NCBI GenBank assembly: GCA_903842065.1
Contig: CAIMKZ010000093.1
Location: forward strand, 186,001 to 250,000
Source: an uncultured Acidobacteriaceae bacterium
GTDB taxonomy: Bacteria > Acidobacteriota > Terriglobia > Terriglobales > Acidobacteriaceae
Direction: 5' to 3'
Length of the DNA: 64,000 nt
Each line of letters begins with the position of its first letter. Position 1 is the stretch's first letter. Below are positions 8,667-16,184 of the stretch, in pieces. The position numbers were made by a program, and so were the translations under genes. The notes beneath the pieces are model-generated. The model saw only the letters and a list, made by a program, of their open reading frames with translations. It did not search any database and was not told the DNA's origin.

Positions 8667-9070
8667 TGCCCTCGGCGGGGATGGTTGCAGCCGACACCAA
8701 TGTGTGGGCCCGCGCTTACCTCAACGACGATCTGGCGCAGGCGCTAAAAGCGCGCGCTTCGTTGGCTGAAGCGCGTTCGGCGGGCGGAGTGTTTGTACCG
8801 CTTCTGGTGCTGGCAGAACTGTCGTGGGTGCTTCGCGGCAGATGGGACAGGGGACGGGTTCTGGAGGCAATCGAGAGCCTTCTGCAAACCAGAGGGGTGA
8901 CCGTTGAGTCGTCAGCCGTTGCCCGTAAGGCGCTCGAATCCTGCCGAAAGAGTGCATCCGGGTTCGCCGACCACTTGATTGCGGAGATTGCGTTCGCGGC
9001 GGGCGCCGGCGAGGTCATCACTTTCGACAAAGCATTTGGACGCGTAGCCGGTGTTCGCCGTCTCAAGTAA
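8666..9070 (+). CDS. PIN-domain ribonuclease toxin, VapC-like
   Basis: The 134-aa PIN-domain protein keeps the expected acidic residues: 'AADTNVWAR' at the N-terminus, Glu in 'LAELSWVLRG', Asp in 'FADHLIAEIA' and Asp in 'ITFDKAFGR'. VapC toxins are Mg-dependent RNases that cleave tRNA or rRNA when released from antitoxin. The start is the ATG at 8666, overlapping the antitoxin stop; the ATG at 8681 is an alternative. The ORF track begins in antitoxin sequence in another frame. The 'ELSWVLR' type resembles single-copy PIN toxins paired with AbrB antitoxins. No truncation is visible. Confidence 0.88.
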   Translation: MPSAGMVAADTNVWARAYLNDDLAQALKARASLAEARSAGGVFVPLLVLAELSWVLRGRWDRGRVLEAIESLLQTRGVTVESSAVARKALESCRKSASGFADHLIAEIAFAAGAGEVITFDKAFGRVAGVRRLK

Positions 9071-9272
9071 GTGCATTCCCGAATCCTGTCGAATGTGCGT
9101 AGCCGCGAGATGATTCGGCGGCATTCCGGCCGATAAAGGCGGTTTGGATACCAGGCTGAAACTTTCGCATGGACGGTGATACGGGCACAAACATGAATGT
9201 CCCTTTTAGCCAACGACTAAAGCCTGTATTGGCGGATGAAGGCTCTGCCGTTTCTATTTCCAGATGCCCACT

Positions 9273-9513
9273 TCATAGTGGCGGAATCATGTCCATTCCA
9301 AAGATGAATACTTCCAAACATATTAGGCCGATGAAGATGTTCATCCCGATGCCAAACCAAAAGAGAAGCTTGCTGTCAGATCGTCTGAAGGTAAAAAAAT
9401 TTCAACCCGATCTCGCCGGTGGACAAGCCTCTGATCGCGCTCCAAAGACAGAAGATGCCTGCTAGTAAGAAGAGGAGCCTGTCAACACCTGAATACCTTT
9501 TCATCGCAAGCAC
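9273..9513 (-). pseudogene. Frameshifted small two-helix membrane protein gene
   Basis: Not in the ORF track because each half is under 60 codons. Reading leftward from a GTG at 9513 (AGAGGTG upstream), the frame encodes 'KRYSGVDRLLFLLAGIFCLW' and continues to a run of seven T (9393-9399 on the + strand), where it meets a stop. Shifting by one base at the run continues as 'RRSDSKLLFWFGIGMNIFIG' to a TGA at 9273. The joined product (~79 aa) has two hydrophobic helices with a basic loop, like many small bacterial membrane proteins. It may be a decayed gene, a slippage-controlled gene or a sequencing error in the homopolymer. Confidence 0.55.
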
Positions 9514-9574
9514 GGTGACACCTCTTGATACTGTCTCCCATCTTCTTTCAGTTAATCGAGGTCATTCTAGCTGG

Positions 9575-9659
9575 ATTGTCGCCAATTCGGAAGTAACGCT
9601 GTGTTGATTGCGCCAAATGCAACCGCAGATCCTTCCTCGCGCCGCTCGTCAGGATGACA
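9575..9659 (-). repeat. Dispersed composite intergenic repeat, copy A
   Basis: Read leftward, this ~85-bp element starts TGTCATCCTGA, contains GGATCTGCGGTTGC, and ends GTTACTTCCGAATTGGCGA. The same order of blocks occurs at 50481-50571, and the first half again at 59296-59336. It encodes nothing obvious. Confidence 0.75.
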
Positions 9660-9708
9660 GAGAAAGCGAAGTCTGGATGACAGTGCAGGAACTTAAGTGC
9701 TGAGGAAA

Positions 9709-9744
9709 TTTGAGGGTTGGCCGAGTAGTCGGCCAACCCTCAAA
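9709..9744. terminator. Strong hairpin downstream of the alcohol dehydrogenase gene
   Basis: A 16-bp perfect stem (TTTGAGGGTTGGCCGA / TCGGCCAACCCTCAAA) encloses a 4-nt loop. It lies 35 bp past the stop of the leftward adh gene. The T-run after the stem is short on both strands, so termination is likely but not certain. Confidence 0.55.
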
Positions 9745-9778
9745 AACACATGTGTTCCAGACATTGTTCCAGCCAGGA

Positions 9779-10786
9779 TTAATTGCCCAGTACAGCCCGA
9801 TACCGCACCTTGTTCTTCTTCACCTTCTCGATGGCCTCATTGACTTTGGCCATGGGGAAGAGCTCGGTCTTGGCCTTGACGCCGTGGCGGGCGGCTACGT
9901 CGAGCATCTCGGCGATCTGGCGGGGGCTGCCAATGGGGCTGCCTATGACCGAGCGGCCGCCGGCGATGAGCGGGAATACCTGTAGCGAGGCCGGATTGGG
10001 CGGGATGCCGACAAAGCACAACTGGCCGGTGGGCCGCAGAGCCTGGATGTAGAGGTTCCAGTCCTGATCGGCGTTTGCCGTGTTGAGGATAAAGTCGAAG
10101 CGGCCGGCGGCATCCTTCAGGTTCTTGCTCTCACGGCTGTTGAGAAAGTGGTGCGCGCCCAGCTCGCGGGCCTCGGCTTCCTTGTCGGAGGAGGTAGAAA
10201 AAACGGTGATCTCGGCGCCGAATGCGCGGGCGAACTGAATGGCCATGTGTCCCAGGCCGCCGACTCCCACGATGCCCACGCGCGACGACGGGTTCACGCC
10301 GAACGAGCGGATCGGGTTGTAGACGGTGATGCCGCCGCAGAGCAGTGGGGCGGCGTTTTCGCTGTCGAGCGCGTCGGGAATGGGCAGCACAAAGCGCGAG
10401 TTGGCGCGAACGCGGTCGGCGTATCCGCCGTGGCGGTGGACGCAGGTGCCTTCGGACAGGGCGCAGAGGTTCTCAAGGCCCTGGGTGCACCACTCGCAGA
10501 CTCCGCAGGAGTTCGACTGCCAGCCCAGACCCACGCGCTGGCCGACCTTGAGGTGCTTTACCTGCCTGCCCACGGCCGCAACTTCGCCGACGATCTCGTG
10601 GCCGGGAATGAAGGGGTACTGGCTGATGCCCCAGTCGTTCGAGATCAGGTGCAGATCGCTGTGGCAGATGCCGCAGTGGCTGATGGCGATCTCGACTTCG
10701 TAGGAACCGAGGTTTCCGGTCTCGTAGCGGAAGGAGAGAAGTTCGGCTCCTGCGGCGTGTGCTGCAAGTCCCTGTATTTGACCCAT
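9779..10786 (-). CDS. Zinc-dependent NAD(P) alcohol dehydrogenase (MDR, cinnamyl-alcohol dehydrogenase type)
   Basis: This 335-aa medium-chain dehydrogenase would interconvert alcohols and aldehydes in the cytoplasm. The catalytic zinc site shows in 'CGICHSD' near residue 38 and 'PGHEIVGEVAAVG' near 61. The structural zinc site has four cysteines ('CGVCEWCTQGLENLC'). The Rossmann signature is 'GVGGLGHMAIQFA'. The pattern matches the YahK/AdhA branch of broad-substrate NADP(H) enzymes, though the substrate cannot be deduced. It is monocistronic, with a strong hairpin downstream. Confidence 0.9.
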   Translation of the reverse strand: MGQIQGLAAHAAGAELLSFRYETGNLGSYEVEIAISHCGICHSDLHLISNDWGISQYPFIPGHEIVGEVAAVGRQVKHLKVGQRVGLGWQSNSCGVCEWCTQGLENLCALSEGTCVHRHGGYADRVRANSRFVLPIPDALDSENAAPLLCGGITVYNPIRSFGVNPSSRVGIVGVGGLGHMAIQFARAFGAEITVFSTSSDKEAEARELGAHHFLNSRESKNLKDAAGRFDFILNTANADQDWNLYIQALRPTGQLCFVGIPPNPASLQVFPLIAGGRSVIGSPIGSPRQIAEMLDVAARHGVKAKTELFPMAKVNEAIEKVKKNKVRYRAVLGN

Positions 10787-10871
10787 GATCGCGGGGGGCT
10801 CCTTGAAGGGGATTCTAGCGGTACGTTAAGGCGGGATGCCGGGGGCCCAAAGCTAGTTTGTCGTACTCTCT

Positions 10872-12710
10872 CTAGTTTACCGCGCTTCCGGACTGAATGT
10901 GGAGGGTGAGGATCTGTGAGCCTGAGACGACTCCTCCGGCAGAGGTGTCCGCGGCAAGCTCAACCGACTCTCCATTCATGCTTATACCCTGCGCGAAGCG
11001 AACGCCTTCCAGCCCGTTGGCTACCGAGAGCGGCAGCGAGGTGAGCGTGGAGCCGGCGACCGTAGCTTGCGGCTCGGGGGCGAGCAGGCTCACATAAACG
11101 CGATCGGCGCTGTGCCGGGAGCGGGCCGCCGCCAGCAGCGCATCCATGCCGGCCGCCGGGGCGTTCTGCTGGGGCTGCTGGAGGGTGCGGTCGAGCGTGC
11201 TTGCATCGGAGACGAGAATGCGGATTCCGCCGGGGCCGAAGCGCGGTGGCAGTTTGACGGGGATGCGGACGTTGCGCTCGGGCTGCTGCCAGGGGCGGAG
11301 GGTGGCCTCAACCACTACGGTGTCACCGGCGTGTACCAGGTTGCCGGAGACGATGCGTGCGCCGGCCAGTTCCAGCTGCATCCGCCGGGGAATCGTCTCG
11401 ACAGCGATATCGATGCTGCGGATAGCGCCGCGGCGGGTGACGTTGGAGTAAAGGGCCGTGAACAACTGGCTGACCTGGAGAGCGGCTGCTATGGGCGCGG
11501 GCATCTGGCCGCCCGGCGTGGACCAGAAATCGAGCGGAGCCGAGGGGTAGCCCTCGATGCCGATGTTGCCGGTGAGGTGATAGCTGGCCTCGGCGACGGC
11601 GTCGTTAGACTGATTGAGCGAGTTATAGAGCACCACCATGACGGCTTGAGGCGTGAGTGAAGGCAGGTCGGCCATCTCGACGTTGATCTTTCGTGCCCCC
11701 TCGGGGCTGGAGATAGCCACATGCATGGGGATCATGCGCGCCTCTGCGCCGATCATCCCGCGGATGCCAGAGGCTCGGTCTTCAGTGAACGCGCCGACTG
11801 GTGCCCCGGTGTTGACGATCTTGAAGGAGTTCATTGGCGAGGCCAGGGTGGCGATGACCTCAGTAGTGGTCATGGGAAGCGAGACGGGTCCGGCCTGCAA
11901 AAAGGGATGGCCGCAGGCCAGCAACTGGCTGGGGTCGATGTATGTAATCGTGCAGGTGGCGGCGATCTCGACGTCACCGCGAACGACCTGGGCGCTGACT
12001 GCCGAGCCGGGCTTGAGTGTGGCCGCGGCGGATTGCATCTGGGCCGGACTGGAGTCCGAAGCGCCTGAGCCGCCGCCGGCGGAGACCGTAGCCAGGCTCG
12101 TTCCGGCCATCTGCTGCTGCCAAAGACGAACGGCATCGGCGGAGAAGCCGCTCATGACCAGCGGAGTCTCGATAGGCTCGAAGTTCGCCGGAGCATCGAG
12201 GGTAGATTCGACTGCGGTGGAGAGAGAAGTGGAGGCCGAGGCCGCTGGGGAGGGCAGGTCGCGCAATCCGAGCATCTGTTCAATGGGCGTGATGCCGGCG
12301 ATGGGCTCCTTGCTGAACTGGCCGATGCGGTAGGCGAGCGAACCCAGCAGTTTGCCGTCAACATAGACCGGGCTGCCGCTCATGCCTTCAACCACGCCGG
12401 TGTATTCGGCTTTCGAGCCGTGCAGACGAGCGAGAATCATGTCCTGTCCGGGGCCGCGCGCGCCGCGCAGAAGGCCCAGGATCTCAACGTCCATGGGTTC
12501 CGGCTCCGTACCTTCAAATACGGTCCATGCCGTAGCCCTGAGGCCACGATGGACCTGGCTGAGCGGGAAGAAGTTTGTGGAGGCCGGGGGCTGCGCAGCG
12601 GCCGCGGCCGCCTGCTGCCCGGAGAGCTGGGCAGGCGTCGAGACCGGCAGCAGAAAGACAAAAAGCAGAAAAGACAGCCGCAAGCGGGTTCCCATCAGGC
12701 ACGGTTTCAC
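10872..12710 (-). CDS. Secreted SpoIVB-type (S55) serine peptidase domain protein
   Basis: The product is up to 612 aa, with a signal peptide ('LSFLLFVFLLPVS', cleavage near TPAQ). The S55 peptidase domain follows: 'RGLRATAWTVFEGTE', 'DVEILGLL' and the catalytic-serine motif 'GMSGSPVYVDGK' (Ser near 113). In Bacillus SpoIVB this activity cleaves SpoIVFA to trigger sigma-K processing. This protein lacks a recognisable PDZ domain and instead has a long C-terminal region of about 350 residues, including 'ACGHPFLQAGPVSLPMTT'. Sporulation is not expected in this lineage, so the substrate is unknown. The start is GTG at 12710 or ATG at 12695; neither has a clear Shine-Dalgarno. It is divergent from the VWFA gene. 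Confidence 0.8.
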   Translation of the reverse strand: MKPCLMGTRLRLSFLLFVFLLPVSTPAQLSGQQAAAAAAQPPASTNFFPLSQVHRGLRATAWTVFEGTEPEPMDVEILGLLRGARGPGQDMILARLHGSKAEYTGVVEGMSGSPVYVDGKLLGSLAYRIGQFSKEPIAGITPIEQMLGLRDLPSPAASASTSLSTAVESTLDAPANFEPIETPLVMSGFSADAVRLWQQQMAGTSLATVSAGGGSGASDSSPAQMQSAAATLKPGSAVSAQVVRGDVEIAATCTITYIDPSQLLACGHPFLQAGPVSLPMTTTEVIATLASPMNSFKIVNTGAPVGAFTEDRASGIRGMIGAEARMIPMHVAISSPEGARKINVEMADLPSLTPQAVMVVLYNSLNQSNDAVAEASYHLTGNIGIEGYPSAPLDFWSTPGGQMPAPIAAALQVSQLFTALYSNVTRRGAIRSIDIAVETIPRRMQLELAGARIVSGNLVHAGDTVVVEATLRPWQQPERNVRIPVKLPPRFGPGGIRILVSDASTLDRTLQQPQQNAPAAGMDALLAAARSRHSADRVYVSLLAPEPQATVAGSTLTSLPLSVANGLEGVRFAQGISMNGESVELAADTSAGGVVSGSQILTLHIQSGSAVN

Positions 12711-12814
12711 GTCTATAGAGTACAGCCGCGAGCGCTGCCCTATCTGTGTGCTTCCTGTATGCGGCGCGCGGAGCAGGGTGCGAATCCCGTATGCTGTTGA
12801 GCAAAGGGGTTGCC

Positions 12815-14026
12815 ATGTTTAAGCCAGGCGTAGGTTTGTTCCGCTTCCGAGTCGCAGGTTTTTCTGCCCTGATTCTGGCGTTCGTGCTTGCCTTGGCGGC
12901 TCCCGGACTGGTCTGGTGCCAGACGCAGGGCCAGGGACAGCAGCCGCCCCAGACTACGCCCGACCTGGGCGGCCCAAGCGCCGATTCGGGCGCAATCGCC
13001 ATACCGAAAAAGGCCCCCGTAGACAACGTGCCTCCGCCTCCGCCGGCCCCGGCAGAGCCCAAGATCAAGCTCCCCGAGGGGACGCCGGCATTTTCCATGC
13101 GCGTTGAGGTGCCTGAGGTCACGGTAGACGTGGGCGTGCTGCTCGAGAAGAACCACATGTTCGTCTCCGGCCTCAAGCCCGCGAACTTCCGCGTGTACGA
13201 GGATGGCGTGGAGCAGAAGATCGAGGGTTTCAAGCGCATCGATGCGCCGATCACCGCGTTGCTGCTCTGTGAGTTCGCATCCCGTGGCTGGGTCTTTCGC
13301 ATGGATATGCTCAATGCGGCCTGGGCGTTTACCCAGCAACTGCGGCCCCAGGACTATATCGCCATGATGACCTTCGATCTGAACACGCATATTGTGAGCG
13401 ACTTTACCCAGGACAAGCGTCAGATCGAGCAGGGCATCGGCCGTCTCAGCGCCGAATCCTATATGCCCATGGCGTTCTCTGAGACAAACATCTTCGACGC
13501 GCTCTCTGAGTCGCTCGACCGGGTGAGCCGCATCGAGGGACAGAAGTACATCGTGCTGATCGCCTCCGGCATTGACACCATGTCCAGGCTCACGCTCGAC
13601 AAGATTCTTCAGAAGGTGAAGAACTCACAGGACATCACAATCTTCACTCTCTCGACCGGCGGGTTTATGGAAGCGATGGTCGGGGGCAGCGGCGGCATGA
13701 TGGGCGGCATGCGCGACATGACCTACCTCCAGGCTGAAAACCAGATGCGCACCTTCTCGCAGATGACAGGCGGTATGCACTTCAACCCGCGCTTTACGGC
13801 GGAGCTTCCCGACGACATTCGGACGATCAACTCCAGCATCCGGTCCAAGTACGAGCTGATCTACCGGCCCAGCAACACCAAGCAGGACGGCAGCTGGCGC
13901 AAGCTGCGCGTGGTGCTGGTCGACGACGAGGGCCAGCCTCTGCGCATGCAGGATGAAAAGAAAAAGCAGCTCAAGTACGACATCATCGCCCGCGACGGCT
14001 ATCGGGCCAGGCAGGAAGTGGAATAA
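12815..14026 (+). CDS. Secreted VWFA-related acidobacterial domain protein
   Basis: This 403-aa exported protein starts at the ATG at 12815 (AAAGGGG upstream), preferred over the ORF-track start at 12746. It has an N-terminal hydrophobic signal ('FSALILAFVLALAAPGLVWC'), a Pro-rich linker, and then the family opening 'VDVGVLLEKNHMFVSGLKP' with 'NFRVYEDGVEQKIEGF'. The von Willebrand A-like domain follows ('YIVLIASGIDTMSRLTL'). This corresponds to the lineage-expanded TIGR03436-type family, whose biochemical role is not established. The canonical MIDAS Asp-x-Ser-x-Ser is not obvious, so metal-dependent adhesion is uncertain. A Gly/Met-rich stretch (GGSGGMMGGMRDM) is unusual. Confidence 0.85.
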   Translation: MFKPGVGLFRFRVAGFSALILAFVLALAAPGLVWCQTQGQGQQPPQTTPDLGGPSADSGAIAIPKKAPVDNVPPPPPAPAEPKIKLPEGTPAFSMRVEVPEVTVDVGVLLEKNHMFVSGLKPANFRVYEDGVEQKIEGFKRIDAPITALLLCEFASRGWVFRMDMLNAAWAFTQQLRPQDYIAMMTFDLNTHIVSDFTQDKRQIEQGIGRLSAESYMPMAFSETNIFDALSESLDRVSRIEGQKYIVLIASGIDTMSRLTLDKILQKVKNSQDITIFTLSTGGFMEAMVGGSGGMMGGMRDMTYLQAENQMRTFSQMTGGMHFNPRFTAELPDDIRTINSSIRSKYELIYRPSNTKQDGSWRKLRVVLVDDEGQPLRMQDEKKKQLKYDIIARDGYRARQEVE

Positions 14027-14047
14027 GGCAGGATTGACTCTTAGCTT

Positions 14048-14075
14048 GCGAGGGGCCGCGCGGGCGGCCCCTCGC
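14048..14075 (+). terminator. GC-rich hairpin after the VWFA gene
   Basis: A perfect 12-bp stem (GCGAGGGGCCGC / GCGGCCCCTCGC) with a 4-nt loop lies 21 bp after the stop codon. No T-run follows, so it may be an RNA-stabilising 3' hairpin rather than an intrinsic terminator. Confidence 0.5.
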
Positions 14076-14251
14076 TGCGTCCGCACATAGAGACGCATTT
14101 TGCACCTGCCGCAATCATCCGTGACAACAGTCACGAACCTGCAATCGGGACAGGTCCATAATCCGCAGGCGAAGGAAGCTGGAAGCGACTCCCGGTATTG
14201 AAAATTCCACGGCCCTCGCTTACAGACTCCCGGATATCACGGAGGTGAGGG

Positions 14252-14524
14252 ATGCAGTTCTCAGTGGTGATGTGGGTTGTTTGGGGTGTCCTTGTTCTCG
14301 CGTTCGCCATCACCAGGATCTACATGATGGGCCTGAGCCGCGATGAAGAGGACCAGATTTATCTGGACGAGGCATTCGAACAGGAAAAGCAGGCCCAGGC
14401 GGCAATTGTGTCGCGCATCGACAAGGTGCAGCCGATCCATCGGACGCTGCTCTGGCTGGTGGGCGCCATGACCGTTGTGGTGGTCGTCTACTACATAGTG
14501 GACATGGCAAGACAGTTTGCATAG
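14252..14524 (+). CDS. Small two-helix membrane protein, EEDQIYLDEAF family
   Basis: The 90-aa product has GGAGGTG just upstream of the ATG. A first helix ('VVMWVVWGVLVLAFAI') and a second ('LLWLVGAMTVVVVVYYIV') flank a charged cytoplasmic-type segment containing 'EEDQIYLDEAFEQEKQAQA'. I do not recognise a named family. A clear paralogue lies 128 bp away, convergent (14653-14934), with the same central motif, so the charged segment is probably the functional part. No enzymatic motif is visible. Confidence 0.8.
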   Translation: MQFSVVMWVVWGVLVLAFAITRIYMMGLSRDEEDQIYLDEAFEQEKQAQAAIVSRIDKVQPIHRTLLWLVGAMTVVVVVYYIVDMARQFA

Positions 14525-14546
14525 CGCCACCGGACTGCAAGAAAAA

Positions 14547-14578
14547 GGGGCAGGAAAGCAAAGCTGCTTTCCTGCCCC
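14547..14578. terminator. Bidirectional terminator between the two small membrane protein genes
   Basis: A 13-bp perfect stem (GGGGCAGGAAAGC / GCTTTCCTGCCCC) has a 6-nt loop. It is flanked by five A on the left, giving a T-run for the leftward gene, and by TCTTT on the right. It therefore serves both convergent genes. Confidence 0.85.
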
Positions 14579-14652
14579 TCTTTGCGTGGGGGACGGCGTG
14601 ACTCATGTTTCACCGCCCGGTTGTGCCGGGCGATGACGGCCGAAGGCGTGTC

Positions 14653-14934
14653 CTAGCCCAGGAAGCCCAGTGTTTTGCAGATGTCGTAGATGTAGTAGAC
14701 GACCACCACAACGGTCATGATGGCGACCAGCCAATAGGCGATCTTCAGGATAGGCTCTACCTTGTTGATCTTTTCAATGATCTCGGCCTGAGCTTGCTTC
14801 TCGTGATCGAAAGCCTCGTCCAGGTAGATCTGATCCTCCTCGTTTTTGCTGACGCTTTCACGGTAGAGGTGCAGCACAATAGCCACTACAACCAGGACGC
14901 CCCAAATCGACCACATCACGGATACAAACGACAT
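14653..14934 (-). CDS. Small two-helix membrane protein, paralogue of 14252-14524
   Basis: The 93-aa product starts at the ATG at 14934, which has GGAGG 7 nt upstream; the ORF-track start adds nine residues without support. It shares layout and sequence with its neighbour: N-terminal helix ('VMWSIWGVLVVVAIVLH'), 'NEEDQIYLDEAFDHEKQAQA', then 'AYWLVAIMTVVVVVYYIYD'. The motif EEDQIYLDEAF is identical in both, implying an ancient or constrained duplication. The genes are tail to tail and share a terminator. Function is unknown; a membrane-anchored scaffold or regulator is only a guess. Confidence 0.8.
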   Translation of the reverse strand: MSFVSVMWSIWGVLVVVAIVLHLYRESVSKNEEDQIYLDEAFDHEKQAQAEIIEKINKVEPILKIAYWLVAIMTVVVVVYYIYDICKTLGFLG

Positions 14935-15188
14935 ACACCACCTCCACGGGCGATTGGCCATTTATCCTGCATCCGTCAGCCGGAAACCCGTTTGGCCAAT
15001 CATCATAGCTCGATTCTGGTGCGTTTGTGTACCGGATTCTGATAAAAATGCGGGGCCGACCGGAAAGTAGTGCTCAATGGCTGAAACCATTGCGGAGAAT
15101 CGGCATCCAAAATAGAGCCTCTACAGGGTTGTCTGCATGCCTGACGCGGGGTAGATTGATAGTAGCGCTATAGCGAATGGAGAAAACG

Positions 15189-15560
15189 ATGGCCACAGCA
15201 TCCGCAGTACCCCAGGAAGAAACAGTTAAGCAGCCGCCCATTACCCTGACCCCTCCGGCCATTGCCAAGGTGCGTGAGATTATGGCCACCCAGGACCCCC
15301 AGCCATCCGGACTGCGCATCGGCGTTGTCGGCGGAGGCTGCTCGGGCTTCCAGTACTCGATGGCCTTCGAGATGCAGAGCGGCATGATGGATAAGGTCTT
15401 CGAGTTCGGCGACCTCAAGGTCTTTGTCGACTCCACCTCGCTGATGTACCTCAAGGGCGCCACCGTGGACTATGTTGAGACCCTGGAAGCAGCCGGCTTC
15501 AAGTTCGATAACCCGCATGTGAAGTCCACCTGCGGTTGCGGCTCGTCGTTCAGCGCGTAA
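15189..15560 (+). CDS. A-type iron-sulfur cluster carrier (ErpA/IscA family)
   Basis: This 123-aa cytoplasmic protein would deliver Fe-S clusters to apo-enzymes. The three conserved cysteines are present: one in 'VGGGCSGFQYSM' and the C-terminal pair in 'STCGCGSSF'. The ATG at 15189 is preferred because GGAGA lies 5 nt upstream; the ATG at 15177 would place that site inside the coding region. The extended N-terminus ('MATASAVPQEETVK') before 'ITLTPPAIAKVREIM' is lineage-typical padding. No isc or suf genes are adjacent, so it is encoded alone. Confidence 0.92.
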   Translation: MATASAVPQEETVKQPPITLTPPAIAKVREIMATQDPQPSGLRIGVVGGGCSGFQYSMAFEMQSGMMDKVFEFGDLKVFVDSTSLMYLKGATVDYVETLEAAGFKFDNPHVKSTCGCGSSFSA

Positions 15561-15581
15561 GCGCCATAGCGCACAGCGTTG

Positions 15582-15610
15582 AAAGGCCCGCGCCATTGGC
15601 GCGGGCCTTT
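15582..15610. terminator. Bidirectional terminator between the Fe-S carrier and the secretion operon
   Basis: A perfect 13-bp stem, AAAGGCCCGCGCC / GGCGCGGGCCTTT, has a 3-nt loop. T/A ends on both arms suit the two convergent transcripts. Confidence 0.85.
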
Positions 15611-15629
15611 CCTTGTTTGCAGTGAGCCG

Positions 15630-16184
15630 TTACTGCCTGGGCTGGGTGATCGTGGTCCCGGACCCGGTGCCAGTGCTCGAAGAACCGCCGGAACCCGAGC
15701 TGCCGCCGAAGAATCCGCTGTTCGAACCTGAACCGCTGGTTGGCAGGCCGCTTGAGCCGGTGTTGCCGCCGGTGATCTTCGGCTGGTCCTGGAGCGGGCT
15801 GTAGGTGAACTCCCACTCATTAAAGTGGTCCTTCTTTTTGTAAAGCAGAACCGATTGGCGGGTCGATGCCGGCGAGAAGCCGACGACGCCTGCTCCGCCG
15901 AAGGTCTGATTGGTGATGGAGCTGGAGCCGGAACTTGTTCCGGTGGTGGTTCCGGATGTGCCGGTGGAAGTTGTCGAACCGCTGCCCGTGCTGCCGGTTG
16001 TTCCCGAGCCGGTTCCGGTGGTGGGATTCTGGCCGGAGCCGGACGAACCAAAGGTGGAGCCGCCGGTGCCTGAGCCGGTGGTGGTCCCAGAGCCGGAGCC
16101 GAAGATCGAGCCGGAGCCGAAGGTGCTGCCGTTCTGGCCGCCGATTCCTGTGCCCGCCACGTTGCCGCCGCTGGGGCCGGTGCC
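15630..16184 (-). repeat. Low-complexity Gly/Ser/Thr coding repeats in the pseudopilin gene
   Basis: Two runs of degenerate GGN/TCN/ACN codons (about 15861-16184 and 15630-15752) encode the 'SGTG/GSGT'-type tails. The DNA is close to repetitive and could change length by slippage. The runs are separated by an ordinary coding block of about 36 codons. Confidence 0.7.

Noticed and set aside
9169-9465. 98-codon plus-strand ORF
   Set aside because: Overlaps the better-supported minus-strand small membrane protein remnant, has no ribosome site, and reads as low-information sequence.
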